Below, piece by piece: positions 1 through 6,610 of a stretch of DNA of 14,443 nucleotides. The position numbers were made by a program, and so were the translations under genes. Under the pieces are notes generated by a model. That model worked only from the letters and a program-made list of their open reading frames with translations, had not been told where the DNA came from and searched no databases. The DNA comes from MWFE01 sp964481075 (GTDB lineage Bacteria > Bacteroidota > Bacteroidia > Bacteroidales > Tenuifilaceae), in assembly GCA_964481075.1 (NCBI GenBank), contig CAYZSD010000082.1:1-14443 (forward strand), written 5' to 3'. Each line of letters begins with the position of its first letter. Positions within the stretch are counted from its first letter, which is position 1.

Positions 1-1224
1 ATCGATATCCTTAGCAAGGATTGCCTTGATAAGGTGAACGGGGTAAATATCCATGGGTAGAACCTTCTCATACTGACCAGTGATAACGTAAGCACGTTCT
101 CCTCCATTTAGGTTGGTGTGCAATTTGAACTTCTTATCGGGTGCTAACCATGAGAAGAAGCTTCGTGAAACGCTATACTTTCCAAATCCAGGCAAAGCCC
201 AACCTAGAAACTCGTAATGGTTGCCCTCTGGAATCACTGTAACCATATTATCGTAGAAACCAAGAAAGCCATTGGATGAAATCTTTGTGCCAGTGAGCAC
301 ATTTCCGCTTATGAAACGAAGCTTATCGGGTGCTTGCATAAGGTTATCCTTCAGGATACTGCTAATGGATGCCCCTGTTTTCAGGATGAAGTAACGAGGT
401 TTTTGAACCTCAGAACCAGCCAATGCAATAACCTTTGTGGCATCGTAAATACCCTTTATAAAAAGGCGGCCAATTATCACAACATCAAGAGCGTTTACAA
501 CCCAAACAATATCGCCTTTGTTAATGGGATCGATTTTATGGATTTGTATTCCCACATTACCTGCTGGATGGGGCCCTGAGAATTGGTTAATCTGAACACC
601 CTTGGCCTTTGAAAACACATTGCTAGGTGGATAATCGGCGTTCACGTTCAGGTGGATTACTCCAATAGTAAGTTTTCTCAGAGCTTCTAAGCCTATCTGA
701 AAAGCCTCGGCTTCATCCTTGATGGCAAAATCGATATCGGGTGCTAAGGGTGAAGTATCGAAGGCAGAAATAAAAATTGCTTTTGGAGTATCCGAAGGGT
801 TGGCAACAATAGAATAAGGACGTTGTCTGATTACAGGCCAAACACCACTTTTTAGAAGTTTTTCAATAATCTGTTCACGAGAACAGTTCATTGGTTCTTC
901 TTTGCCAAAATCAATGTATTCCTGAGTTTGGGCTGAACTAATAATCACCTCAAGAATCTTTCGTCTTTCGCCTCGTCTAATAAGATGTACAATCCCACTG
1001 ATAGGGGAAGTAAATTGAATCTCAGGTCGATTCTTATCAATAAACAACGGAGATCCAGCTTTTACTTCGTCGCCCTCGCTAACTACAAGTTTTGGGGTAA
1101 GACCAGGGAAATCGATGGGTTTCACTGCGTAAGCCTCCGAATACTCGGCACGTGTGAAGACCTTTTCGGCTTCACCTTTCATGGGAATATTCAAACCTCT
1201 ACGAATCTTATGAACCTTAGGCAT
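1..1224 (-). CDS. nqrA: Na(+)-translocating NADH-quinone reductase subunit A (3'-truncated by window edge)
   Basis: Reading the minus strand from ATG at 1224 gives 408 uninterrupted codons that run off the left edge, so the last ~40 residues of a usually ~450-residue protein are missing. The product starts MPKVHKIRRGLNIPMKGEAE. Residues ~35-85 resemble the barrel-sandwich domain typical of NqrA (VSEGDEVKAGSPLF, then FTSPISGIVHLIRRG). Near the end are NqrA-like segments: FLGWALPGFGKYSVSRSFFS and NGGERAYVITGQYEKVLPMD. Known for the family: NqrA is the cytoplasmic, quinone-associated subunit of the six-subunit NQR complex, which couples NADH oxidation and quinone reduction to Na+ export. It is normally the first gene of nqrABCDEF, so the other subunits should lie beyond the left edge. 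The gene is divergent from the T9SS plug gene. A -7 promoter match lies just upstream (1253-1260). The identification is confident; only the C-terminus is unseen. Confidence 0.95.
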   Translation of the reverse strand, partial: MPKVHKIRRGLNIPMKGEAEKVFTRAEYSEAYAVKPIDFPGLTPKLVVSEGDEVKAGSPLFIDKNRPEIQFTSPISGIVHLIRRGERRKILEVIISSAQTQEYIDFGKEEPMNCSREQIIEKLLKSGVWPVIRQRPYSIVANPSDTPKAIFISAFDTSPLAPDIDFAIKDEAEAFQIGLEALRKLTIGVIHLNVNADYPPSNVFSKAKGVQINQFSGPHPAGNVGIQIHKIDPINKGDIVWVVNALDVVIIGRLFIKGIYDATKVIALAGSEVQKPRYFILKTGASISSILKDNLMQAPDKLRFISGNVLTGTKISSNGFLGFYDNMVTVIPEGNHYEFLGWALPGFGKYSVSRSFFSWLAPDKKFKLHTNLNGGERAYVITGQYEKVLPMDIYPVHLIKAILAKDID

Positions 1225-1252
1225 GGTTAATGTTGTTAATTATTTCTAAAAA

Positions 1253-1260
1253 CAAAGATA
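1253..1260 (-). promoter_or_regulatory. Putative -7 promoter element for nqrA
   Basis: The minus strand reads TATCTTTG, an exact match to the Bacteroidota primary-sigma -7 consensus TAnnTTTG. It lies 29-36 bases upstream of the nqrA ATG, implying a short leader of roughly 20-25 bases. No good -33 TTTG is seen at the expected 19-21 base spacing, so the call rests on the -7 element and its position. Confidence 0.4.
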
Positions 1261-1398
1261 AAGAAATATTCCTTTAAAAAACTCGAAAAAAGTCAACAAA
1301 TATAACATTCAACATGTTTCGATACGTTAAAAACCTGTAATTTATCACTTTTTGTTGTGTGTTTGCACTTGAATAGCGTTATTAACATCATTTGTATT

Positions 1399-1406
1399 TA
1401 TTTTTG
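1399..1406 (+). promoter_or_regulatory. Putative -7 promoter element for the T9SS plug gene
   Basis: TATTTTTG matches TAnnTTTG exactly and lies 57-64 bases upstream of the ATG at 1463. No clear -33 TTTG is present at ~1375-1379. The predicted transcription start falls inside the perfect inverted repeat at 1408-1429, which could be an operator or form a leader hairpin. Confidence 0.4.
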
Positions 1407-1407
1407 T

Positions 1408-1429
1408 AGCAAGTACAAACATACTTGCT
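1408..1429. repeat. Perfect 8-bp inverted repeat in the nqrA/plug divergent region
   Basis: AGCAAGTA (1408-1415), loop CAAACA (1416-1421), TACTTGCT (1422-1429). The two arms are exact reverse complements and begin two bases after a -7 promoter match. The sequence is certain. Its role is inferred: a protein-binding dyad overlapping the transcription start, or a 5' leader stem-loop. No U-tract follows, so it does not look like an intrinsic terminator. Confidence 0.55.
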
Positions 1430-1462
1430 GTCAAACTGAGACTTTTTAAAAAATCTTAAATA

Positions 1463-2782
1463 ATGCAAATAAACATTTACCTTCGCTTCCTTCTAATCAT
1501 TTTTGCGTTTTTTTGTTCGCATATCTGTTATTCTACAAACAACACATACAGCCGTCGAAATGTTCAAGGGAAAGCAAAAGAAACCTTAGAATTTGTTAAT
1601 TCATCTGATATCAAAACAGTTACAATCCATAAACTAGGGTGGGAACTCTCCGAGCCTGCAATTGAACTCAACAGCATAGACAAGCTGCTTATTTCTTTTG
1701 ATGACCTTTCTGAGAATCCTGGTACATATTCATATACTCTAACCCACTGTGATTCTAAATGGAATCCCTCTCCAATTTTTTACTACGATTTCATGACCGG
1801 TTTTGAAGTGAATGAGGTTAAGGATTATAGCTATTCGACTGGAACTATCTTTAATTACATGCATTGCCGGATTGAAATACCAAATAGCGACATCAAGCCA
1901 AAAATATCTGGCAACTATATCATTAGTATTTTCAACACCTATGAGCCCGATGAGATTCTAATCCAACGGCGTTTCATTGTATTTGAATCGTTGTTGAAAG
2001 TAGAAGCAAAAGTTCAGCAACCTCCTGTTGGAGACAAGAGAAACACTGGCCAACAACTTGAACTTAAAATAAATACAACTGGCATTAGGGTAACCGACCC
2101 CCATGGCGAGATAAGGGTAATTGCTTGCCAAAACTACCTTTTTCAAGGATGCTTTAGTAGTATTAAGCCAGTTCATATAAAAGGTAATGAGTTGGACTAC
2201 TCGCATCCTGATGCACTGATTTTTGATGGTGGAAACGAGTTTAGAATATTTGACACGAAGAACCTGCGTTATTTAGGACAAGGACTGCAATCGATTGATT
2301 ACTATGGTGGTGAGTTCCATGTTCAGCTTAAATCAGATGAAAATCGAGGAAGGCTAAAATATTCGAGATACTCTGATCTCAATGGTCGTTATGTGGTCAA
2401 CCTCGAAAGGAGTCAGCAAAGCCATCTTGAAGCAGATTACTCGTGGATTTATTTTTCATTGAAATCACCTATTGAGGCTGATGCGGGCAAGAGCGTTTAT
2501 CTTTTTGGTGAACTCACCGGATGGCAACTCAGTCCAGAAAATAGAATGATATACAACTATGAGCGTAGAGCATACGAAATTCGTCTTCTGCTAAAGCAGG
2601 GAGCCTACAGCTATCGGTATGTTTTGGCCGATGATTCAAGCGGACAGGTTGATATAACCCACTTTGAGGGAAGCCATTACGATACAGAGAATACATACAT
2701 GGTACTAGTTTACTACAAGCCTTTAGGTGCAAGATATGAGCGAATTGTGGGGAATCAAAGGATAAACTCGCAGAATCAATAA
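1463..2782 (+). CDS. Type IX secretion system plug family protein (DUF5103)
   Basis: This 439-residue protein starts at ATG 1463 with a Sec signal peptide (MQINIYLRFLLIIFAFFCSHICYS, cleavage probably near residue 24). No clear lipobox is seen. The mature N-terminal half matches the DUF5103/T9SS plug domain pattern: LLISFDDL, YSYTLTHCDSKWNPS (~85-105), an FMTGFEVNEVKDYSYSTGT stretch, then YMHCRIEIPNSD and ISGNYIISIF (~130-160). The C-terminal half (~330-425) contains a segment resembling a carbohydrate-binding-like Ig fold (VYLFGELTGWQLSPENRM). Known for the family: in Flavobacterium johnsoniae a protein of this type plugs the lumen of the giant SprA translocon barrel on its periplasmic side. 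An envelope role in T9SS is therefore likely, and the window also encodes a T9SS cargo (11007-13508). The gene stands alone, divergent from nqrA; the next gene starts 117 bases downstream and has its own promoter. Confidence 0.88.
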   Translation: MQINIYLRFLLIIFAFFCSHICYSTNNTYSRRNVQGKAKETLEFVNSSDIKTVTIHKLGWELSEPAIELNSIDKLLISFDDLSENPGTYSYTLTHCDSKWNPSPIFYYDFMTGFEVNEVKDYSYSTGTIFNYMHCRIEIPNSDIKPKISGNYIISIFNTYEPDEILIQRRFIVFESLLKVEAKVQQPPVGDKRNTGQQLELKINTTGIRVTDPHGEIRVIACQNYLFQGCFSSIKPVHIKGNELDYSHPDALIFDGGNEFRIFDTKNLRYLGQGLQSIDYYGGEFHVQLKSDENRGRLKYSRYSDLNGRYVVNLERSQQSHLEADYSWIYFSLKSPIEADAGKSVYLFGELTGWQLSPENRMIYNYERRAYEIRLLLKQGAYSYRYVLADDSSGQVDITHFEGSHYDTENTYMVLVYYKPLGARYERIVGNQRINSQNQ

Positions 2783-2806
2783 AAAAATCAAAAAAGTCAT
2801 AAAAAA

Positions 2807-2838
2807 GTTGAAAATAAATAATCTCATGCTTATCTTTG
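2807..2838 (+). promoter_or_regulatory. Putative promoter of the XRE/S24 regulator
   Basis: GTTG at 2807-2810 (one mismatch to the -33 TTTG) is followed after 20 bases by TATCTTTG at 2831-2838, an exact TAnnTTTG -7 match. This is the best-spaced promoter in the window. The start site would be near 2845, giving a ~55-base leader that contains the ATTAATC-type heptads at 2869-2892. Confidence 0.55.
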
Positions 2839-2868
2839 TCTGTATTTTAATCAATTCGTTGGCTTTAT

Positions 2869-2892
2869 ATTAATCATTATTCATTAATCATT
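2869..2892 (+). repeat. Three 7-bp direct repeats in the regulator leader
   Basis: ATTAATC (2869-2875), ATTATTC (2876-2882) and ATTAATC (2883-2889), followed by ATT, form an in-phase 7-bp tandem that ends 8 bases before the ATG at 2900. The 10-mer ATTAATCATT occurs twice, 14 bases apart. It may be low-complexity AT-rich leader, or an operator for autoregulation by the encoded regulator. The sequence is seen directly; any function is speculative. Confidence 0.4.
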
Positions 2893-2899
2893 CCAAACA

Positions 2900-3700
2900 A
2901 TGTTCTTCCATGCTAACCTGAAGTTCCTAAGAGGAAAAATGGGGCTAACTCAGACTGAACTTGCTAATCAGCTTGGTCTTAACCGTTCATCGGTGAACAA
3001 CTACGAGAATATGCTTGCTGAACCTCCCCTTGATCTAATGATTCGCTTTGCCGATTTCTTCGACATTTCGCTCGACACCATGCTTCGTCTGGATTTGACC
3101 CTACTCACACATGGGCAGCTCAAAGGGGTGATGCAAGGCTCCGATGCCTTTGTTAAAGGGCGAAACCTGCGTGTGGTGGCCACCACGGTTGGCGATGATA
3201 ACATCGATAACATTGAACTGGTTGAGGCAAAGGCACAAGCAGGCTATCTTAATGGCTATGCAGATACGGAGTACATCGAGCAACTACCTGTTTTTAGGTT
3301 ACCCTTTCTCAATCCAAGCAGAAAATATCGAACCTTCCAGATTGTTGGGGATTCCATGCTACCTATCCCGCCGGGGTCGTGGATTACCGCCGAGTACCTC
3401 GACGACTGGACAACCATAAAGAGCGGTTCTGCTGCTGTTGTCCTTACCTTAGATGATGGTTTAACGTTTAAAATTGTTGAAAATCAGATTGAAAGCAGAG
3501 GCTTGCTTAGGCTTAAATCATTAAATCCTGCCTATAAACCATATACCGTTAAGGTTTCAAATGTTAGAGAAATTTGGCTTTTCTCCCTGTATATCAGCCC
3601 TTTTCTTCCATCAGGTAATATAGAACACGAACAACTTCTATATGCTATCCAAGAACTTCAGAATGAGGTGAGGGAGTTGAGGGGCACGTTACAAGGTTAA
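2900..3700 (+). CDS. XRE-family regulator with LexA/CI-like S24 peptidase domain
   Basis: 266 residues. Residues ~5-62 form an XRE-type HTH (LRGKMGLTQTELANQLGLNR, then SVNNYEN). Residues ~110-235 form an S24 domain. Family-defining positions are kept: a candidate cleavage bond Ala114-Gly115 (KAQAGYLNGY), Ser152 in VGDSMLP, and Lys191 in GLTFKIV. Spacings of 37 and 39 residues are close to those of E. coli LexA, so the self-cleavage chemistry appears intact. Residues ~243-263 look like a short amphipathic, possibly coiled-coil tail (LLYAIQELQNEVRELRGTLQ). Known for the family: S24 repressors cleave themselves when stimulated by RecA filaments and release their target genes. Inference: it may control its own promoter and the downstream radical SAM/DUF4130 pair, which starts 148 bases later on the same strand. 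It is not classical LexA, whose DNA-binding domain is a different winged HTH. No phage genes are adjacent, so a prophage repressor is less likely. Its real targets are unknown. Confidence 0.88.
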   Translation: MFFHANLKFLRGKMGLTQTELANQLGLNRSSVNNYENMLAEPPLDLMIRFADFFDISLDTMLRLDLTLLTHGQLKGVMQGSDAFVKGRNLRVVATTVGDDNIDNIELVEAKAQAGYLNGYADTEYIEQLPVFRLPFLNPSRKYRTFQIVGDSMLPIPPGSWITAEYLDDWTTIKSGSAAVVLTLDDGLTFKIVENQIESRGLLRLKSLNPAYKPYTVKVSNVREIWLFSLYISPFLPSGNIEHEQLLYAIQELQNEVRELRGTLQG

Positions 3701-3706
3701 GGGATT

Positions 3707-3843
3707 AATGTAAAATGTAGAATGTAAAATGTAAAATGTAAAAGTCCGAAGTTGGAAGTCCGAAGACGGAAGACGGAAGACAGTAGTCAGTAACCAGTAA
3801 TCCATAACCCGTAACTTTAGACACTTTAGACACTTTAGACACT
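3707..3843 (+). repeat. Heptameric and nonameric tandem-repeat block
   Basis: Nearly the whole gap between the regulator and the radical SAM gene is short tandem repeats. 3707-3741 holds five 7-mers of AATGTAA (one is AATGTAG). After two A's, 3744-3813 holds ten contiguous 7-mers that drift gradually: GTCCGAA, GTTGGAA, GTCCGAA, GACGGAA twice, GACAGTA, GTCAGTA, ACCAGTA, ATCCATA, ACCCGTA. 3814-3840 holds three exact 9-mers, ACTTTAGAC, plus ACT. The block ends 5 bases before the ATG at 3849. No promoter consensus is visible inside it, so the downstream genes are either transcribed from the regulator promoter or from something the repeats provide. From memory, similar heptad arrays occur between genes in other Bacteroidota genomes, but this was not checked. 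Confidence 0.9.
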
Positions 3844-3848
3844 AAAAA

Positions 3849-5099
3849 ATGAATCTCCAGGAAAAAATCAGCATACTATCTGCAGCAGCCAAGTACGATG
3901 TTTCCTGTTCATCGAGCGGAAGCGAGAGGGCTAATCAGCCCGGTGGGATTGGTAATGCTGCCAAAGCGGGTATCTGCCACAGCTTCGCTGATGATGGACG
4001 CTGCATATCGCTTCTTAAGATACTGTACACTAACAATTGCATCTACGATTGCGCCTACTGTGTTAATCGAAGATCCAACGATATTCCTAGGGCAACTTTC
4101 TCCGTTAAGGAGTTGGTGGACCTAACCATCGGTTTCTACCGCCGAAATTATATTGAAGGGCTTTTCCTGAGTTCAGGGGTGATAAATAGTCCCGATTTCA
4201 CCATGGAAAGATTAACACGAGCTGTAAAGGAATTAAGGTTGACGCATAGATTCAATGGCTATATCCACCTTAAGGCAATCCCTGGAGCAGGTAAGGAACT
4301 GGTGAGAGAAGCAGGTCTTTATGCAGACCGTTTGAGCGTTAATATCGAAATCCCCAGCGAGCAAAACCTAAAAGTTCTTGCCCCTGAGAAGAATTACCCC
4401 AGCGTACTCACACCGATGCTTCAAATCAAGGAAGGGATTGTTCAGTACAAAGCGGAAAGCAAAATCTTTAAAAACACCCCACTTTTTGCCCCTGCAGGGC
4501 AAAGCACGCAGCTCATTATTGGTGCTACCCCCGATAGCGACAAACAAATCCTTTCGCTTGCAAGCGGTTTATATAGCAAAAACAATCTGAAAAGGGTTTA
4601 CTACTCTGGATATAACCCTACTAACCTTTACGATAAAAGGCTGCCAGTAATTACCATGCCTCCATTGAAGCGAGAGAATCGGCTCTATCAATCGGACTGG
4701 CTGATGCGATTCTACCAGTTCTCTGTTGATGAGATAGTTACCGATGATTTTCCAAATCTCGATCTGGCTATCGACCCCAAGCTGTCCTATGCGCTTCGAA
4801 ATCCTCATCTTTTCCCAATAGATGTGAATAACGCCGATTACCACATGCTCCTTCGCATCCCCGGTGTAGGCCCAAAGAGCGCAAAGATGATTCTGACGGC
4901 CCGTCGTCATCGTCGCTTAAACTCGGAGCATCTTCGCAAAATTGGAGTTGTTCTGAAAAGAGCAAAGTACTTCATTACTTGTAATGAGCTGCCATCTGGC
5001 ACGATACAGGAACTAAAACCTGAAAGGGTAAAGCTACTGCTTACTACTGAACTGCGCAAACAATCGCTCCCAAATGCCCTTCAACTTAGCTTATGGTGA
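3849..5099 (+). CDS. Putative DNA modification/repair radical SAM protein with HhH domain (TIGR03916-like)
   Basis: 416 residues. A radical SAM signature CX3CX2C lies at Cys64, Cys68 and Cys71 (NNCIYDCAYCVNRR) and would bind the [4Fe-4S] cluster that cleaves S-adenosylmethionine. The preceding segment KYDVSCSSSG ... GICHSFADDGRC matches what I recall of this family and adds Cys20, Cys43 and Cys52. The barrel continues to ~residue 310 (LSSGVINS, HLKAIPGAG, RLSVNIEIPS). Residues ~331-352 are a helix-hairpin-helix motif (LLRIPGVGPKSAKMILTAR), usually a non-sequence-specific DNA-binding element. Known: this family is typically encoded beside a DUF4130 protein and is named putative DNA modification/repair; to my knowledge no reaction has been shown. 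The stop overlaps the next gene's start (ATGGTGA), indicating translational coupling. An LexA-like regulator lies upstream. The family call is firm; substrate and reaction are unknown. Confidence 0.9.
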   Translation: MNLQEKISILSAAAKYDVSCSSSGSERANQPGGIGNAAKAGICHSFADDGRCISLLKILYTNNCIYDCAYCVNRRSNDIPRATFSVKELVDLTIGFYRRNYIEGLFLSSGVINSPDFTMERLTRAVKELRLTHRFNGYIHLKAIPGAGKELVREAGLYADRLSVNIEIPSEQNLKVLAPEKNYPSVLTPMLQIKEGIVQYKAESKIFKNTPLFAPAGQSTQLIIGATPDSDKQILSLASGLYSKNNLKRVYYSGYNPTNLYDKRLPVITMPPLKRENRLYQSDWLMRFYQFSVDEIVTDDFPNLDLAIDPKLSYALRNPHLFPIDVNNADYHMLLRIPGVGPKSAKMILTARRHRRLNSEHLRKIGVVLKRAKYFITCNELPSGTIQELKPERVKLLLTTELRKQSLPNALQLSLW

Positions 5100-5893
5100 A
5101 ACTACCACCAAACCAAACCAATAGAGAAATCCTTGAGTATCTTTACGATGGGACATTCATGGGTTTGCTTACGGCAATATTCCATGCTTTCAGCAGGAAG
5201 GAGAACCCCGATGCAATAATCCGACCCAATGGACAACGCTTGCTGTTTGCCAAATCATTTACAGTTGAGACAGAAGAATCGCTTTCGGTCAGGGTTTGGA
5301 GTGGCATTGAGAGGGTTGGAGGAAATCAGACCTGCGAACAGCTTTACCATGCATTCCTATCGCTTAGCCATGATGTTGAGCTGCTTATCCTCGACTACAT
5401 ACAGGAATTATTCTTCAAGAAGAAACCCATAATGACCGATTTAGGGAATAGCACCGTGCTAAAAATCCATAAATTGGACAGAAAAGTTCTGCGCGAAGCG
5501 CAACGTTCCATCATGTTCATCCGCTTTGAGAGGTCGGCCGACGGGACATACTTCGCTCCCTTTGCCCCAAAGTACGATGTTTTACCCCTTGTTATTGGGC
5601 ATTTCAAGCATCGTTTTGCCGACCAGCACTGGGTTATCTATGATACTCATAGGGATTACGGTTTCCACTACGATTGCATAATGACTGAGCAAATCACAAT
5701 TGAGAATCCAACTTTCTCAAGAGAGAGCGGGAAGCTGAGGGAGGGGCTGGAATTTTCTGGCGAGGACCATTATCAGCAGCTATGGCGCGAGTACTTCAAG
5801 TCCATCGCAATATCCGAAAGGAAAAACCCAACCTTGCAGCGAAGCTTTATGCCGAAGCGATTTTGGAAGTACCTTACTGAGAAGAGGATATGA
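5093..5893 (+). CDS. DUF4130 / TIGR03915-family putative DNA repair protein
   Basis: 266 residues, with ATG at 5093 lying inside the last codons of the radical SAM gene (7-base overlap). Recognisable family segments are YDGTFMGLLTAIFHAF (~18-32), an RAxR-poor central helical region (SHDVELLILDYIQELF), VLREAQRSIMFIRFERSADGTYFAPFAPKYDVLPL (given here as the stretch ~135-168), HFKHRFADQHWVIYDTHRDYG (~171-190), and the C-terminal NPTLQRSFMPKRFWKYLTEK. Known: DUF4130 proteins pair with the radical SAM partner found here and in other bacteria are fused to a uracil-DNA-glycosylase-superfamily domain, which is the main reason for the DNA repair label. No glycosylase domain is visible here; this is the stand-alone form. 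The tail is rich in Lys/Arg, compatible with nucleic acid contact. Its biochemical activity is unknown; it probably works in a complex or pathway with its coupled neighbour. Confidence 0.88.
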   Translation: MVKLPPNQTNREILEYLYDGTFMGLLTAIFHAFSRKENPDAIIRPNGQRLLFAKSFTVETEESLSVRVWSGIERVGGNQTCEQLYHAFLSLSHDVELLILDYIQELFFKKKPIMTDLGNSTVLKIHKLDRKVLREAQRSIMFIRFERSADGTYFAPFAPKYDVLPLVIGHFKHRFADQHWVIYDTHRDYGFHYDCIMTEQITIENPTFSRESGKLREGLEFSGEDHYQQLWREYFKSIAISERKNPTLQRSFMPKRFWKYLTEKRI

Positions 5894-6052
5894 GAAATGT
5901 TTGGAGGGGATGAAAAACATTGTAGAATCCTTGTTCGATACCTGCTTACCGCAGGCAAGTTCATTCTTTTCCTTCACACAACGTTTCCATGTCCCGACGA
6001 AAAAATGTCGGGACGATGGAAAGTCAGGACACCGCACTTCAATGACCCGAAA
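5894..6052. other. Gap between convergent genes (DUF4130 and HD-domain genes)
   Basis: 159 bases with no credible gene. It holds a small inverted repeat CCTGC-TTACC-GCAGG at 5941-5955 and the larger hairpin at 5984-6022. A plus-strand open frame beginning at 5897 runs through it but continues antisense into the HD gene and shows no recognisable protein, so it is not annotated. Confidence 0.6.
5984..6022. terminator. Strong hairpin between convergent genes, possible terminator or dispersed palindrome
   Basis: Inner arms GTCCCGAC (5991-5998) and GTCGGGAC (6007-6014) are perfect complements around an 8-base loop GAAAAAAT. Outer arms TTTCCAT (5984-5990) and ATGGAAA (6016-6022) extend the stem to 15 pairs with a single bulged G at 6015. 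It lies between the converging DUF4130 and HD genes, where a bidirectional terminator would be expected. There is no good U-run after the stem on either strand, so it may instead be a copy of a dispersed intergenic palindrome. Confidence 0.55.
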
Positions 6053-6610
6053 TTAAAATCCCAACTCTTCGGCAATGGGCTTAAGCGTTTCGATGGAGAG
6101 CTCGGCAAACTCGTTGATGGGAATCCCAATCATTTCACATTCCATAATAGTATCGCGGTTTACGGAAGCCGCAAAAAGCTTTTCCTTCATGCGCTTAACC
6201 ACCGATTTTGGCTTGATGCTGGCAATCTTCCTGTCGGGATACACGAGGGCTGTTGCAAAAATTAATCCCGTAATAGTTTCTCCGGCGGCGAGTGCGTGCT
6301 GGAATCGGGTAGTACGATCCATACCTGTTGCCATTTCGTTGTGCATACGAATTGCATCAATGGCTTCGTCTGGAAGACCATGCTCTTTGAGCATTTCTGC
6401 TCCCTCGAGGGAATGACGTTTGGGGTCAGCCTCAGTCCACTCCACATCGATGTCGTGGAGTAGCCCTGCAATACCCCAAACCTCTTCGTTCTCACCAAAG
6501 CGTTTGGCCAAAGCCCTCATAACAGCCTCTGAGGCAAGGCAATGAGCAATCATTTTGGGATTCTTTATATGCTCATGGAGTAACTCTAAATAATATTGTC
6601 GTGCTTGCAT
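6053..6610 (-). CDS. HD-domain predicted metal-dependent hydrolase
   Basis: 185 residues, ATG at 6610. Candidate metal ligands of an HD phosphohydrolase fold are visible in order: His23 (MIAHCLASE), His52-Asp53 (GLLHDIDVEW), His66 (KRHSLEGAEML), His90 (IRMHNEM), with Glu111 (LAAGETITGLIF) in the distal helix. The compact length resembles small HDIG-type proteins annotated only as hydrolases; there is no signal peptide or sensory domain. Known for the superfamily: phosphomonoester or phosphodiester hydrolysis of nucleotides or related substrates. The specific substrate cannot be read here. It lies downstream of pruA on the same strand; the 30-base gap holds a perfect AT-rich dyad and a promoter match, so it may be co-transcribed, separately transcribed, or both. 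No functional link with proline or glutamate metabolism is evident. Confidence 0.8.
   Translation of the reverse strand: MQARQYYLELLHEHIKNPKMIAHCLASEAVMRALAKRFGENEEVWGIAGLLHDIDVEWTEADPKRHSLEGAEMLKEHGLPDEAIDAIRMHNEMATGMDRTTRFQHALAAGETITGLIFATALVYPDRKIASIKPKSVVKRMKEKLFAASVNRDTIMECEMIGIPINEFAELSIETLKPIAEELGF

Noticed and set aside
985..1230. 81-codon plus-strand open frames over nqrA (also 334-579)
   Set aside because: Both are shadows of nqrA, which is continuous and recognisable on the minus strand.
2900..3700. Regulator considered as lexA itself or as a prophage repressor
   Set aside because: Its DNA-binding domain is an XRE-type HTH rather than the LexA winged helix, and no integrase, structural or lysis genes of a prophage are in the window.
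3707..3843. Repeat block considered as a CRISPR array
   Set aside because: Units are 7 or 9 bp and directly abutting, with no 20-40 base repeats or unique spacers and no cas genes nearby.
5897..6265. 122-codon plus-strand open frame
   Set aside because: More than half of it is antisense to the well-supported HD gene, it runs through the hairpin, and its translation shows no recognisable domain.
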